Shown in pieces: positions 25,701 to 38,000 of a stretch of 64,000 bases of DNA. Position 1 is the stretch's first letter. Every line of letters starts with the position of its first letter. Made by a program: the position numbers and the translations under genes. The notes beneath the pieces are model-generated. The model ran no database searches and was not told the DNA's origin. It was given only the letters and a program-made list of their open reading frames with translations. The DNA lies in the NCBI RefSeq assembly GCF_029227915.1, contig NC_079880.1, positions 4,528,001 to 4,592,000 of the forward strand, given 5' to 3'. The DNA comes from Hydractinia symbiolongicarpus (taxonomy: Eukaryota; Cnidaria; Hydrozoa; Anthoathecata; Hydractiniidae).

Positions 25701-26105
25701 TCGTTCGGGAAATGAGTTTACTCCCTGCGTACTTTCTTTGTATACTTTTGACTATACGCGCCAAGCCCGGGATTTACGGGAAATCGCGGGTTTTCGTTTG
25801 CCGGCGATTAAACTTCTTTTATTCAGCGTCTCATCAAAAATGAAAACATTTTTGAAAACTACAAGTCTCATGCGTTTTAGTGGTGAAAAAATGAAATAAA
25901 AAATCGTTCGGGAAATGAGTTTACTCCTTGGGTACTATCTTTGTATACTTTTGAATATACGGGCCAAGCCCGGGATTTACGGGAAATCGCGGGTTTTCGT
26001 TTGCCGGCGATTAAACCTCTTTCATTAAGCGTCTCATCAAAAATGAAAACATTTCTGAAAACTACAAGTCTCATGCGTTTTAGTGGTGAAAAAATGAATT
26101 AAAAA

Positions 26106-26308
26106 ATCGTTCGGGAAATGAGTTTACTCCCTGCGTACTTTCTTTGTATACTTTTGACTATATGGGCCAAGCCCGGGATTTACGGGAAATCGCGGGTTTT
26201 CGTTTGCCGGCGATTAAACTTCTTTTATTCAGCGTCTCATCAAAAATGAAAACATTTTTGAAAACTACAAGTCTCATGCGTTTTAGTGGTGAAAAAATGA
26301 AATAAAAA
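26106..26308 (+). repeat. Reference full-length 203 bp monomer
   Basis: A representative unit, given to define phase and landmarks. It runs from ATCGTTCGGG to the next ATCGTTCGGG at 26309, exactly 203 bp, and the following unit is also 203 bp (next start 26512). Order of landmarks: AAATGAGTTTACTC, GTATAC (a 6 bp palindrome), GGGCCAAGCCCGGG, two near-direct GGGAAATCG/GGGATTT motifs, TTTGCCGGCGATTAAAC, CAGCGTCTCATC, the AT-rich dyad, ACAAGTCTCATGCG, and an A-rich linker. The middle is GC-rich and the flanks AT-rich. In monomers with GGGCCAAGCCC the segment can form a 4 bp-arm hairpin; the alternative GGGCCGAGTCC disrupts it. Because 203 is not a multiple of 3, any reading frame shifts between successive monomers. 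Confidence 0.95.
26241..26260. other. AT-rich dyad inside the monomer
   Basis: The arms CAAAAATG and CATTTTTG are exact reverse complements separated by AAAA, giving a 20 bp dyad. The same element recurs in most full-length monomers in both polarities. Two common single-base variants break it: CAGAAATG in the left arm or CATTTCTG in the right arm. One monomer (31649-31668) has both changes and is again symmetric. Short dyads are frequent in centromeric satellites and in protein-binding sites; a role here is unproven. Confidence 0.75.
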
Positions 26309-29300
26309 ATCGTTCGGGAAATGAGTTTACTCCCTGGGTACTATCTTTGTATACTTTTGAATATACGGGCCAAGCCCGGGATTTACGGGAAATCGCGGGT
26401 TTTCGTTTGCCGGCGATTAAACCTCTTTCATTAAGCGTCTCATCAAAAATGAAAACATTTCTGAAAACTACAAGTCTCATGCGTTTTAGTGGTGAAAAAA
26501 TGAATTAAAAAATCGTTCGGGAAATGAGTTTACTCCCTGCGTACTTTCTTTGTATACTTTTGACTATACGGGCCAAGCCCGGGATTTACGGGAAATCGCG
26601 GGTTTTCGTTTGCCGGCGATTAAACTTCTTTTATTCAGCGTCTCATCAGAAATGAAAACATTTTTGAAAACTACAAGTCTTATGCGTTTTAGTGGTGAAA
26701 AAATAATTTAAAAAATCGTTCTGGAAATGAGTTTACTCACAGGGTACTTTCTTTGTATACATTCGACTATACGGGCCGAGTCCGGGATTTACGGGAAATC
26801 GCAGATTTTCGTTTGCCGGCGATTAAACTTCTTTTATTCAGCGTCTCATCAAAAATGAAAACATTTTTGAAAACTACAAGTCTCATGCGTTTTAGTGGTG
26901 AAAAAAAAAATTAAAAAATCGTTCAGGAAATGAGTTTACACCCCGGGTACTTTCTTTGTATACTTTTGGCTATACGGGCCGAGTCCGGGATTTACGGGAA
27001 ATCGCAGATTTTCGTTTGCCGGCGATTAAACTTCTTTTATTCAGCGTCTCATCAAAAATGAAAACATTTTTGAAAACTACAAGTCTCATGCGTTTTAGTG
27101 GTGAAAAAAAAAATTAAAAAATCGTTCAGGAAATGAGTTTACACCCCGGGTACTTTCTTTGTATACTTTTGGCTATACGGGCCGAGTCCGGGATTTACGG
27201 GAAATCGCAGGTTTTTGTTTGCCGGCGATTAAACTTCTTTAAAACTACAAGTCTCATGGGTTTAGTGGTGAAAAAATAATTTAAAAAATCGTTCGGGAAA
27301 TGAGTTTACTCCCTGGGTAATTTCTTTGTATACTTTTGACTATACGGGCCGAGTCCGGGATTTTCGGGAAGTCGCGGGTTTTTGTTTACCGGCGATTAAA
27401 CTTCTTTTATTCAGCGTCTCATCAAAAATGAAAGTATTTTTGAAAACTGCAAGTCTCATGCATTTTAGTGGTGAAAAGATTATTGAAAAAATCGTTTCGG
27501 AAATGAGTTTACTCACAGGGTACTTTCTTTGTATACATTCGACTATACGGGCCAAGCCCGGGATTTACGGGAAATCGCGGGTTTTCGTTTGCCGGCGATT
27601 AAACTTCTTTTATTCAGCGTCTTATCAGAAATGAAAACATTTTTGAAAACTACAAGTCTTATGCGTTTTAGTGGTGAAAAAATAATTTAAAAAATCGTTC
27701 TGGAAATGAGTTTACTCACAGGGTACTTTCTTTGTATACATTCGACTATACGGGCCAAGCCCGGGATTTACGGGAAATCGCGGGTTTTCGTTTGCCGGCG
27801 ATTAAACCTCTTTCATTAAGCGTCTCATCAAAAATGAAAACATTTCTGAAAACTACAAGTCTCATGCGTTTTAGTGGTGAAAAAATGAATTAAAAAATCG
27901 TTCGGGAAATGAGTTTACTCCCTGCGTACTTTCTTTGTATACTTTTGACTATACGCGCCAAGCCCGGGATTTACGGGAAATCGCGGGTTTTCGTTTGCCG
28001 GCGATTAAACTTCTTTTATTCAGCGTCTCATCAAAAATGAAAACATTTTTGAAAACTACAAGTCTCATGCGTTTTAGTGGTGAAAAAATGAAATAAAAAA
28101 TCGTTCGGGAAATGAGTTTACTCACAGGGTACTTTCTTTGTATACATTCGACTTTACGGGCCAAGCCCGGGATTTACGGGAAATCGCGGGTTTTCGTTTG
28201 CCGGCGATTAAACCTCTTTCATTAAGCGTCTCATCAAAAATGAAAACATTTCTGAAAACTACAAGTCTTATGCGTTTTAGTGGTGAAAAAATAATTTAAA
28301 AAATCGTTCTGGAAATGAGTTTACTCACAGGGTACTTTCTTTGTATACATTCGACTATACGGGCCGAGTCCGGGATTTACGGGAAATCGCAGATTTTCGT
28401 TTGCCGGCGATTAAACTTCTTTTATTCAGCGTCTCATCAAAAATGAAAACATTTTTTAAAACTACAAGTCTCATGGGTTTAGTGGTGAAAAAATAATTTA
28501 AAAAATCGTTCGGGAAATGAGTTTACTCCCTGGGTACTTTCTTTGTATACTTTTGACTATACGGGCCGAGTCCGGGATTTACGGGAAGTCGCGGGTTTTT
28601 GTTTACCGGCGATTAAACTTCTTTTATTCAGCGTCTCATCAGATATGAAAACATTTTTGAAAACTACAAGTCTTATGCGTTTTAGTGGTGAAAAAATAAT
28701 TTAAAAAATCGTTCTGGAAATGAGTTTACTCACAGGGTACTTTCTTTGTATACATTCGACTATACGGGCCAAGCCCGGGATTTACGGGAAATCGCGGGTT
28801 TTCGTTTGCCGGCGATTAAACCTCTTTAATTAAGCGTCTCATCAAAAATGAAAACATTTCTGAAAACTACAAGTCTCATGCGTTTTAGTGGTGAAAAAAT
28901 GAATTAAAAAATCGTTCGGAAAATGAGTTTACTCCCTGGGTACTTTCTTTGTATACTTTTGACTATATGGGCCAAGCCCGGGATTTACGGGAAATCGCGG
29001 GTTTTCGTTTGCCAGCGATTAAACTTCTTTTATTCAGCGTCTCATCAGAAATGAAAACATTTTTGAAAACTACAAGTCTCATGCGTTTTAGTGGTGAAAA
29101 AATGAATTAAAAAATCGTTCTGGAAATGAGTTTACTCACAGGGTACTTTCTTTGTATACATTCGACTTTACGGGCCAAGCCCGGGATTTACGGGAAATCG
29201 CGGGTTTTCGTTTGCCGGCGATTAAACCTCTTTCATTAAGCGTCTCATCAAAAATGAAAACATTTTTGAAAACTACAAGTCTCATGCGTTTTAGTGGTGA

Positions 29301-32300
29301 AAAAAAAATTTAAAAAATCGTTCGGGAAATGAGTTTACACCCCGGGTACTTTCTTTGTATACTTTTGGCTATACGGGCCGAGTCCGGGATTTACGGGAAA
29401 TCGCAGGTTTTCGTTTGCCGGCGATTAAACTTATTTAAAACTACAAGTCTCATGGGTTTAGTGGTGAAAAAATAATTTAAAAAATCGTTCGGGAAATGAG
29501 TGTACTCACAGGGTACTTTCTTTGTATACATTCGACTATACGGGCCGAGTCCGGGATTTTCGGGAAATCGCGGGTTTTTGTTTGCCGGCGATTAAACCTC
29601 TTTCATTAAGCGTCTCATCAAAAATGAAAACATTTCTGAAAACTACAAGTCTCATGCGTTTTAGTGGTGAAAAAATGAATTAAAAAATCGTTTCGGAAAT
29701 GAGTTAACTCCCTGCGTACTTTCTTTGTATACTTTTGACTATACGGGCCAAGCCCGGGATTTACGGGAAATCGCGGGTTTTCGTTTGCCGGCAATTAAAC
29801 TTTTTTTATTCAGCGTCTCATCAGAAATGAAAACATTTTTGAAAACTACAAGTCTCATGCGTTTTAGTGGTGAAAAAATAATTTAAAAAATCGTTCTGGA
29901 AATGAGTTTACTCACAGGGTACTTTCTTTGTATACATTCGACTATGCGGGCCAAGCCCGGGATTTACGGGAAATCGCGGGTTTTCGTTTGCCGGCGATTA
30001 AACCTCTTTCATTAAGCGTCTCATCAAAAATGAAAACATTTCTGAAAACTACAAGTCTCATGCGTTTTAGTGGTGAAAAAATGAATTAAAAAATCGTTCG
30101 GGAAATGAGTTTACTCCCTGCGTACTTTCTTTGTATACTTTTGACTATACGGGCCAAGCCCGGGATTTACGGGAAATCGCGGGTTTTCGTTTGCCGGCGA
30201 TTAAACTTCTTTTATTCAGCGTCTCATCAAAAATGAAAACATTTTTGAAAACTACAAGTCTCATGCGTTTTAGTGGTGAAAAAATGAAATAAAAAATCGT
30301 TCGGGAAATGAGTTTACTCCTTGGGTACTATCTTTGTATACTTTTGAATATACGGGCCAAGCCCGGGATTTACGGGAAATCGCGGGTTTTCGTTTGCCGG
30401 CAATTAAACCTCTTTTATTCAGCGTCTTATCAGAAATGAAAACATTTTTGAAAACTACAAGTCTTATGCGTTTTTGTGGTGAAAAAATGAATTAAAAAAT
30501 CGTTCGGGAAATGAGTTTACTCCCTGCGTACTTTCTTTGTATACTTTTGACTATACGGGCCAAGCCCGGGATTTACGGGAAATCGCGGGTTTTCGTTTGC
30601 CGGCGATTAAACCTCTTTCATTAAGCGTCTCATCAAAAATGAAAACATTTCTGAAAACTACAAGTCTCATGCGTTTTAGTGGTGAAAAAATAATTTAAAA
30701 AATCGTTCTGGAAATGAGTTTACTCACAGGGTACTTTCTTTGTATACATTCGACTATACGGGCCGAGTCCGGGATTTACGGGAAATCGCAGATTTTCGTT
30801 TGCCGGCGATTAAACTTCTTTTATTCAGCGTCTCATCAAAAATGAAAGTATTTTTGAAAACTGCAAGTCTCATGCATTTTAGTGGTGAAAAGATTATTGA
30901 AAAAATCGTTTCGGAAATGAGTTTACTCACAGGGTACTTTCTTTGTATACATTCGACTATACGGGCCAAGCCCGGGATTTACGGGAAATCGCGGGTTTTC
31001 GTTTGCCGGCGATTAAACTTCTTTTTTTCAGCGTCTCATCAAAAATGAAAACATTTTTGAAAACTACAAGTTTTATGCGTTTTAGTGGTGAAAAAATGAA
31101 ATAAAAAATCGTTCGGGAAATGAGTTTACTCACAGGGTACTTTCTTTGTATACTTTTGACTATACGGGCCAAGCCCGGGATTTACGGGAAATCGCGGGTT
31201 TTCGTTTGCCGGCGATTAAACCTCTTTCATTAAGCGTCTCATCAAAAATGAAAACATTTCTGAAAACTACAAGTCTCATGCGTTTTAGTGGTGAAAAAAT
31301 GAATTAAAAAATCGTTCGGGAAATGAGTTTACTCCCTGCGTACTTTCTTTGTATACTTTTGACTATACGGGCCAAGCCCGGGATTTACGGGAAATCGCGG
31401 GTTTTCGTTTGCCGGCGATTAAACTTCTTTTATTCAGCGTCTCATCAAAAATGAAAACATTTTTGAAAACTACAAGTCTCATGCGTTTTAGTGGTGAAAA
31501 AATGAAATAAAAAATCGTTCGGGAAATGAGTTTACTCCCTGGGTACTATCTTTGTATACTTTTGAATATACGGGCCAAGCCCGGGATTTACGGGAAATCG
31601 CGGGTTTTCGTTTGCCGGCGATTAAACTTTTTTTATTCAGCGTCTCATCAGAAATGAAAACATTTCTGAAAACTACAAGTCTCATGCGTTTTTGTGGTGA
31701 AAAAATGAATTAAAAAAACGTTCGGGAAATGAGTTTACTCACAGGGTACTTTCTTTGTATACATTCGACTATACGGGCCAAGCCCGGGATTTACGGGAAA
31801 TCGCGGGTTTTCGTTTGCCGGCGATTAAACTTCTTTTTTTCAGCGTCTCATCAGAAATGAAAACATTTTTGAAAACTACAAGTTTTATGCGTTTTAGTGG
31901 TGAAAAAATGAAATAAAAAATCGTTCGGGAAATGAGTTTACTCACAGGGTACTTTCTTTGTATACTTTTGACTATACGGGCCAAGCCCGGGATTTACGGG
32001 AAATCGCGGGTTTTCGTTTGCGGGCAATTAAACTTCTTTTATTCAGCGTCTTATCAGAAATGAAAACATTTTTGAAAACTACAAGTCTTATGCGTTTTAG
32101 TGGTGAAAAAATAATTTAAAAAATCGTTCTGGAAATGAGTTTACTCCCTGGGTACTTTCTTTGTATACATTCGACTATACGGGCCGAGTCCGGGATTTAC
32201 GGGAAATCGCGGGTTTTCGTTTGCCGGCGATTAAACCTCTTTCATTAAGCGTCTCATCAAAAATGAAAACATTTTTGAAAACTACAAGTCTTATGCGTTT

Positions 32301-35300
32301 TAGTGGTGAAAAAAAAATTTAAAAAATCGTTCTGGAAATGAGTTTACTCACAGGGTACTTTCTTTGTATACTTTTGACTATACGGGCCGAGTCCGGGATT
32401 TACGGGAAATCGCAGGTTTTCGTTTGCCGGCGATTAAACTTCTTTAAAACTACAAGTCTCATGGGTTTAGTGGTGAAAAAATAATTTAAAAAATCGTTCG
32501 GGAAATGAGTTTACTCCCTGGGTAATTTCTTTGTATACTTTTGACTATACGGGCCGAGTCCGGGATTTTCGGGAAGTCGCGGGTTTTTGTTTACCGGCGA
32601 TTAAACTTCTTTTATTCAGCGTCTCATCAAAAATGAAAGTATTTTTGAAAACTGCAAGTCTCATGCGTTTTAGTGGTGAAAAGATTTTTAAAAAATCGTT
32701 TCGGAAATGAGTTTACTCACAGGGTACTTTCTTTGTATACATTCGACTATACGGGCCAAGCCCGGGATTTACGGGAAATCGCGGGTTTTCGTTTGCCGGC
32801 GATTAAACTTCTTTTATTCAGCGTCTCATCAAAAATGAAAACATTTTTGAAAACTACAAGTCTCATGGGTTTAGTGGTGAAAAAATAATTTAAAAAATCG
32901 TTCGGGAAATGAGTTTACTCCCTGGGTACTTTCTTTGTATACTTTTGACTATACGGGCCGAGTCCGGGATTTACGGGAAGTCGCGGGTTTTTGTTTACCG
33001 GCGATTAAACTTCTTTTATTCAGCGTCTCATCAAAAATGAAAAGATTTCTGAAAACTACAAGTCTCATGCGTTTTAGTGGTGAAAAAATAATTTAAAAAA
33101 TCGTTCGGGAAATGAGTTTACTCCCTGGGTACTTTTTTGTATACTTTTGACTATACGGGCCGAGTCCGGGATTTACGGGAAATCGCGGGTTTTCGTTTGC
33201 CGGCGATTAAACTTCTTTTATTCAGCGTCTCATCAAAAGTGAAAACATTTTTAAAAACTACAAGTGTCATGGGCTTTAGTGGTGAAATAATAATTTAAAA
33301 AATCGTTTGGGAAATTAGTTTACTCCCCGGGTACTTTCTTTGTATACTTTTGACTATACGGGCCGAGTCCGGGATTTACGGGAAATCGCAGGTTTTCGTT
33401 TGCCGGCGATTAAACTTCTTTTATTCAGCGTCTCATCAAAAATGAAAACATTTTTGAAAACTGCAAGTCTCATGCGTTTTAGTGGTGAAAAAATGAATTA
33501 AAAAATCGTTCGGGAAATGAGTTTACTCCCTGGGTACTATCTTTGTATACTTTTGACTATACGGGCCAAGCCCGGGATTTACGGGAAATCGCGGGTTTTC
33601 GTTTGCCGGCGATTAAACTTCTTTTATTCAGCGTCTCATCAGAAATGAAAACATTTTTGAAAACTACAAGTCTTATGCGTTTTAGTGGTGAAAAAATAAT
33701 TTAAAAAATCGTTCTGGAAATGAGTTTACTCACAGATTACTTTCTTTGTATACATTCGACTATACGGGCCAAGCCTGGGATTTACGGGAAATCGCGGGTT
33801 TTCGTTTGCCGGCAATTAAACCTCTTTCATTAAGGGTCTCATCAAAAATGAAAACATTTTTGAAAACTACAAGTCTCATGCGTTTTAGTGGTGAAAAAAA
33901 ATTTAAAAAATCGTTCGGGAAATGAGTTTACTTCCTGGGTTCTTTCTTTGTATACATTCGACTATACGGGCCAAGCCCGGGATTTACAGGAAATCGCGGG
34001 ATTTCGTTTGCCGGCGATTAAACCTCTTTTATTAAGCGTCTCATCAAAAATGAAAACATTTTTAAAAACTACAAGCCTCATGGGCTTTAGTGGTAAAATA
34101 TAAATTTAAAAAATCGTTTGGGAAATGAGTTTACTCCCTGGGTACTTTCTTTGTATACTTTTGACTATAGGGGCCGAGTCCGGGATTTACGGGAAATCGC
34201 AGGTTTTCGTTTGCCGGCGATTAAACTTATTTTATTCAGCGTCTCATCAAAAATGAAAACATTTTTAAAAACTACAAGTCTCATGCGTTTTATTGGTGAA
34301 AAAATAATTTAAAAAATCGTTCGAAAAATGAGTTTACAACCTGGGTACTTTCTTTGTATACCTTTGACTATACGGGCCGAGTCTGGGATTTACGGGAAAT
34401 CGCAGGTTTTCGTTTGCCGGCAATTAAACCGCTTTCATTAAGCGTCTCATCAAAAATGAAAAGATTTCTGAAAACTACAAGTCTCATGCGTTTTAGTGGT
34501 GAAAAAATAATTTAAAAAATCGTTCGGGAAATGAGTTTACTCCCTGGGTATTTTCTTTGTATACTTTTGACTATACGGGCCGAGTCCGGGATTTACGGGA
34601 AATCGCGGGTTTTGGTTTGCCGGCGATTAAACTTCTTTTATTCAGCGTCTCATCAAAAATGAAAACATTTTTAAAAACTACAAGGGTCATGGGCTTTAGT
34701 GGTGAAACAATAATTTAAAAAATCGTTTGGGAAATTAGTTTACTCCCCGGGTACTTTCTTTGTATACTTTTGACTATACGGGCCGAGTCCGTGATTTACG
34801 GGAAATTGCAGGTTTTCGTTTGCTGGCGATTAAACTTCTTTTATTCAGCGTCTCATCAAAAATGAAAACATTTTTGAAAACTACAAGTCTCATGCGTTTT
34901 AGTGGTGAAAAAATGAATTAAAAAATTGTTCGGGAAATGAGTTTACTCCCTGGGTACTATCTTTGTATACTTTTGACTATACGGGCCAAGCCCGGGATTT
35001 ACGGGAAATCGCGGGTTTTCGTTTGCCGGCGATTAAACTTCTTTTATTCAGCGTCTCATCAGAAATGAAAAGATTTTTGAAAACTACAAGTCTTATGCGT
35101 TTTAGTGGTGAAAAAATAATTTAAAAAATCGTTCTGGAAATGAGTTTACTCACAGGGTACTTTCTTTGTATACATTCGACTATACGGGCCAAGCCCGGGA
35201 TTTACGGGAAATCGCGGGTTTTCGTTTGCCGGCCATTAAACCTCTTTCATTAAGGGTCTCATCAAAAATGAAAACATTTTTGAAAACTAAAAGTCTCATG

Positions 35301-35387
35301 CGTTTTAGTGGTGAAAAAAAATATTAAAAAATCGTTCGGGAAATGAGTTTACTTCCTGGGTTCTTTCTTTGTATACATTCGACTAAA

Positions 35388-37345
35388 CGGGCCAAGCCCG
35401 GGATTTACGGGAAATCGCGGGATTTAGTTTGCCGGCGATTAAACCTCTTTTATTAAGCGTCTCATCAAAAATGAAAACATTTTTAAAAACTACAAGCCTC
35501 ATGGGCTTTAGTGGTGAAATAATAATTTAAAAAATCGTTCGGGAAATGAGTTTACACCCCGGGTACTTTCTTTTTATACTTTTGACTATACGGGCTGAGT
35601 CCGGGATTCACGGGAAATCGCAGGTTTTCGTTTGCCGGCGATTAAACTTCTTTTATTCAGCGTCTCATCAAAAATGAAAACATTTTTGAAAACCACAAGT
35701 CTCATGCGTTTTAGTGGTGAAAAAAAAATTTAAAAAATCGTTCGGGAAATGAGTTTACTTCCTGGGTACTTTCTTTGTATACATTCGACTATACGGGCCA
35801 AGCCTGGGATTTACGGGAAATCGCGGGATTTCGTTTGCCGGCGATTAAACCTCTTTTATTAAGCGTCTCATCAAAAATGAAAACATTTTTAAAAACTACA
35901 AGTCTCATGGGCTTTAGTGGTGAAATAATAATTTAAAAAATCGTTCGGGAAATGGGTTTACACCCCGGGTACTTTCTTTGTATACTTTTGACTATACGGG
36001 CCGAGTACGGGATTTACGGGAAATCGCAGGTTTTCGCTTGCCGGCGATTAAACTTCTTTAAAACTACAAGTCTCATGGGTTTAGTGGTGAAAAAATAATT
36101 TAAAAAATCGTTCGGGAAATGAGTTTACTCCCTGGGTAATTTCTTTGTATACTTTTGACTATACGGGCCGAGTCCGGGATTTTCGGGAAGTCGCGGGTTT
36201 TTGTTTACCGGCGATTAAACTTCTTTTATTCAGCGTCTCATCAAAAATGAAAGTATTTTTGAAAACTGCAAGTCTCATGCGTTTTAGTGGTGAAAAGATT
36301 ATTGAAAAATCGTTTCGGAAATAAGTTTACTCACAGGGTACTTTCTTTGTATACATTCGACTATACGGGCCAAGCCCGGGATTTACGGGAAATCGCGGGA
36401 TTTAGTTTGCCGGCGATTAAACCTCTTTTATTAAGCGTCTCATCAAAAATGAAAACATTTTTAAAAACTACAAGCCTCATGGGCTTTAGTGGTGAAATAA
36501 TAATTTAAAAAATCGTTCGGGAAATGAGTTTACACCCCGGGTACTTTCTTTTTATACTTTTGACTATACGGGCTGAGTCCGGGATTCACGGGAAATCGCA
36601 GGTTTTCGTTTGCCGGCGATTAAACTTCTTTTATTCAGCGTCTCATCAAAAATGAAAACATTTTTGAAAACCACAAGTCTCATGCGTTTTAGTGGTGAAA
36701 AAAAAATTTAAAAAATCGTTCGGGAAATGAGTTTACTTCCTGGGTACTTTCTTTGTATACATTCGACTATACGGGCCAAGCCTGGGATTTACGGGAAATC
36801 GCGGGATTTCGTTTGCCGGCGATTAAACCTCTTTTATTAAGCGTCTCATCAAAAATGAAAACATTTTTAAAAACTACAAGTCTCATGGGCTTTAGTGGTG
36901 AAATAATAATTTAAAAAATCGTTCGGGAAATGGGTTTACACCCCGGGTACTTTCTTTGTATACTTTTGACTATACGGGCCGAGTACGGGATTTACGGGAA
37001 ATCGCAGGTTTTCGCTTGCCGGCGATTAAACTTCTTTAAAACTACAAGTCTCATGGGTTTAGTGGTGAAAAAATAATTTAAAAAATCGTTCGGGAAATGA
37101 GTTTACTCCCTGGGTAATTTCTTTGTATACTTTTGACTATACGGGCCGAGTCCGGGATTTTCGGGAAGTCGCGGGTTTTTGTTTACCGGCGATTAAACTT
37201 CTTTTATTCAGCGTCTCATCAAAAATGAAAGTATTTTTGAAAACTGCAAGTCTCATGCGTTTTAGTGGTGAAAAGATTATTGAAAAATCGTTTCGGAAAT
37301 AAGTTTACTCACAGGGTACTTTCTTTGTATACATTCGACTATACG
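35388..37345 (+). repeat. 978 bp pentamer, two tandem copies
   Basis: Four full monomers and one short monomer repeat at an offset of 978 bp. Scars at 36059 and 37037 and markers GGGATTTAGTTTGCC (about 35409 and 36387), TTTCTTTTTATAC and AACCACAAG support it. The second copy ends near 37350, where GGGATTTAG is replaced by GGGTTTTCG. Confidence 0.88.
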
Positions 37346-38000
37346 GGCCAAGCCCGGGATTTACGGGAAATCGCGGGTTTTCGTTTGCCGGCGATTAAAC
37401 TTCTTTTATTCAGCGTCTCATCAAAAATGAAAACATTTCTGAAAACTACAAGTCTCATGCGTTTTAGTGGTGAAAAAATGAATTAAAAAATCGTTCGGGA
37501 AATGAGTTTACTCACAGGGTACTTTCTTTGTATACTTTTGACTATACGGGCCAAGCCCCGGATTTTCGGGAAATCGCGGGTTTTCGTTTGCCGGCGATTA
37601 AACCTCTTTCATTAAGCGTCTCATCAAAAATGAAAACATTTTTAAAAACTACAAGTCTCATGCGTTTTAGTGGTGAAAAAAAAATTTAAAAAATCGTTCG
37701 GGAAATGAGTTTACACCCCGGGTACTTTCGTTGTATACTTTTGACTATACGGGCCGAGTCCGGGATTTACGGGAAATCGCAGGTTTTCGTTTGCCGGCGA
37801 TTAAACTTCTTTAAAACTACAAGTCTCATGGGTTTAGTGGTGAAAAAATAATTTAAAAAATCGTTCGGGAAATGAGTTTACTCCCTGGGTAATTAATTTG
37901 TATACTTTTGACTATACGGGCTGAGTCCGGGATTCACGGGAAATCGCAGGTTTTCGTTTGCCGGCGATTAAACTTCTTTTATTCAGCGTCTCATCAAAAA

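Larger units (their letters stand above)
25701..34659 (+). repeat. Mixed sub-array between heptamer and pentamer regions
   Basis: About 44 monomers with shorter-range repetition. A 406 bp dimer is repeated at 25877 and 26283 (identical apart from scattered changes such as CTCCTTGGG against CTCCCTGGG). Adjacent monomers with GCAGATTTTCG occur at about 26801 and 27004, 203 bp apart. A marker GCGTTTTTGTGG occurs at about 30469 and 31687 (1,218 bp), and the monomers at 30957 and 31769 are 812 bp apart. Short-monomer scars lie at 27240, 29436 and 32445. No unique DNA is seen. Toward 33-34.6 kb the block A-like types (AAGTGTCATGGGC, ACTATAGGGGCC) return. Confidence 0.85.

Noticed and set aside
26106-26308. 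CENP-B box in the monomer
   Set aside because: Variants with ATTCGACTATACGGG contain TTCG, A and CGGG in the right order, but the spacing is one base shorter than the TTCG-N4-A-N2-CGGG core, and about half the monomers have TTTTG instead of TTCG. TTCGTTTGCCGGCG also resembles it but lacks the A and the CGGG. No exact core was found.
28441-28490. An additional short-monomer scar
   Set aside because: The ATGGGTTTAG end is present but CATTTTTTAAAACTAC shows that the 35 bp are retained, so this is a full-length monomer with the linked variant only.
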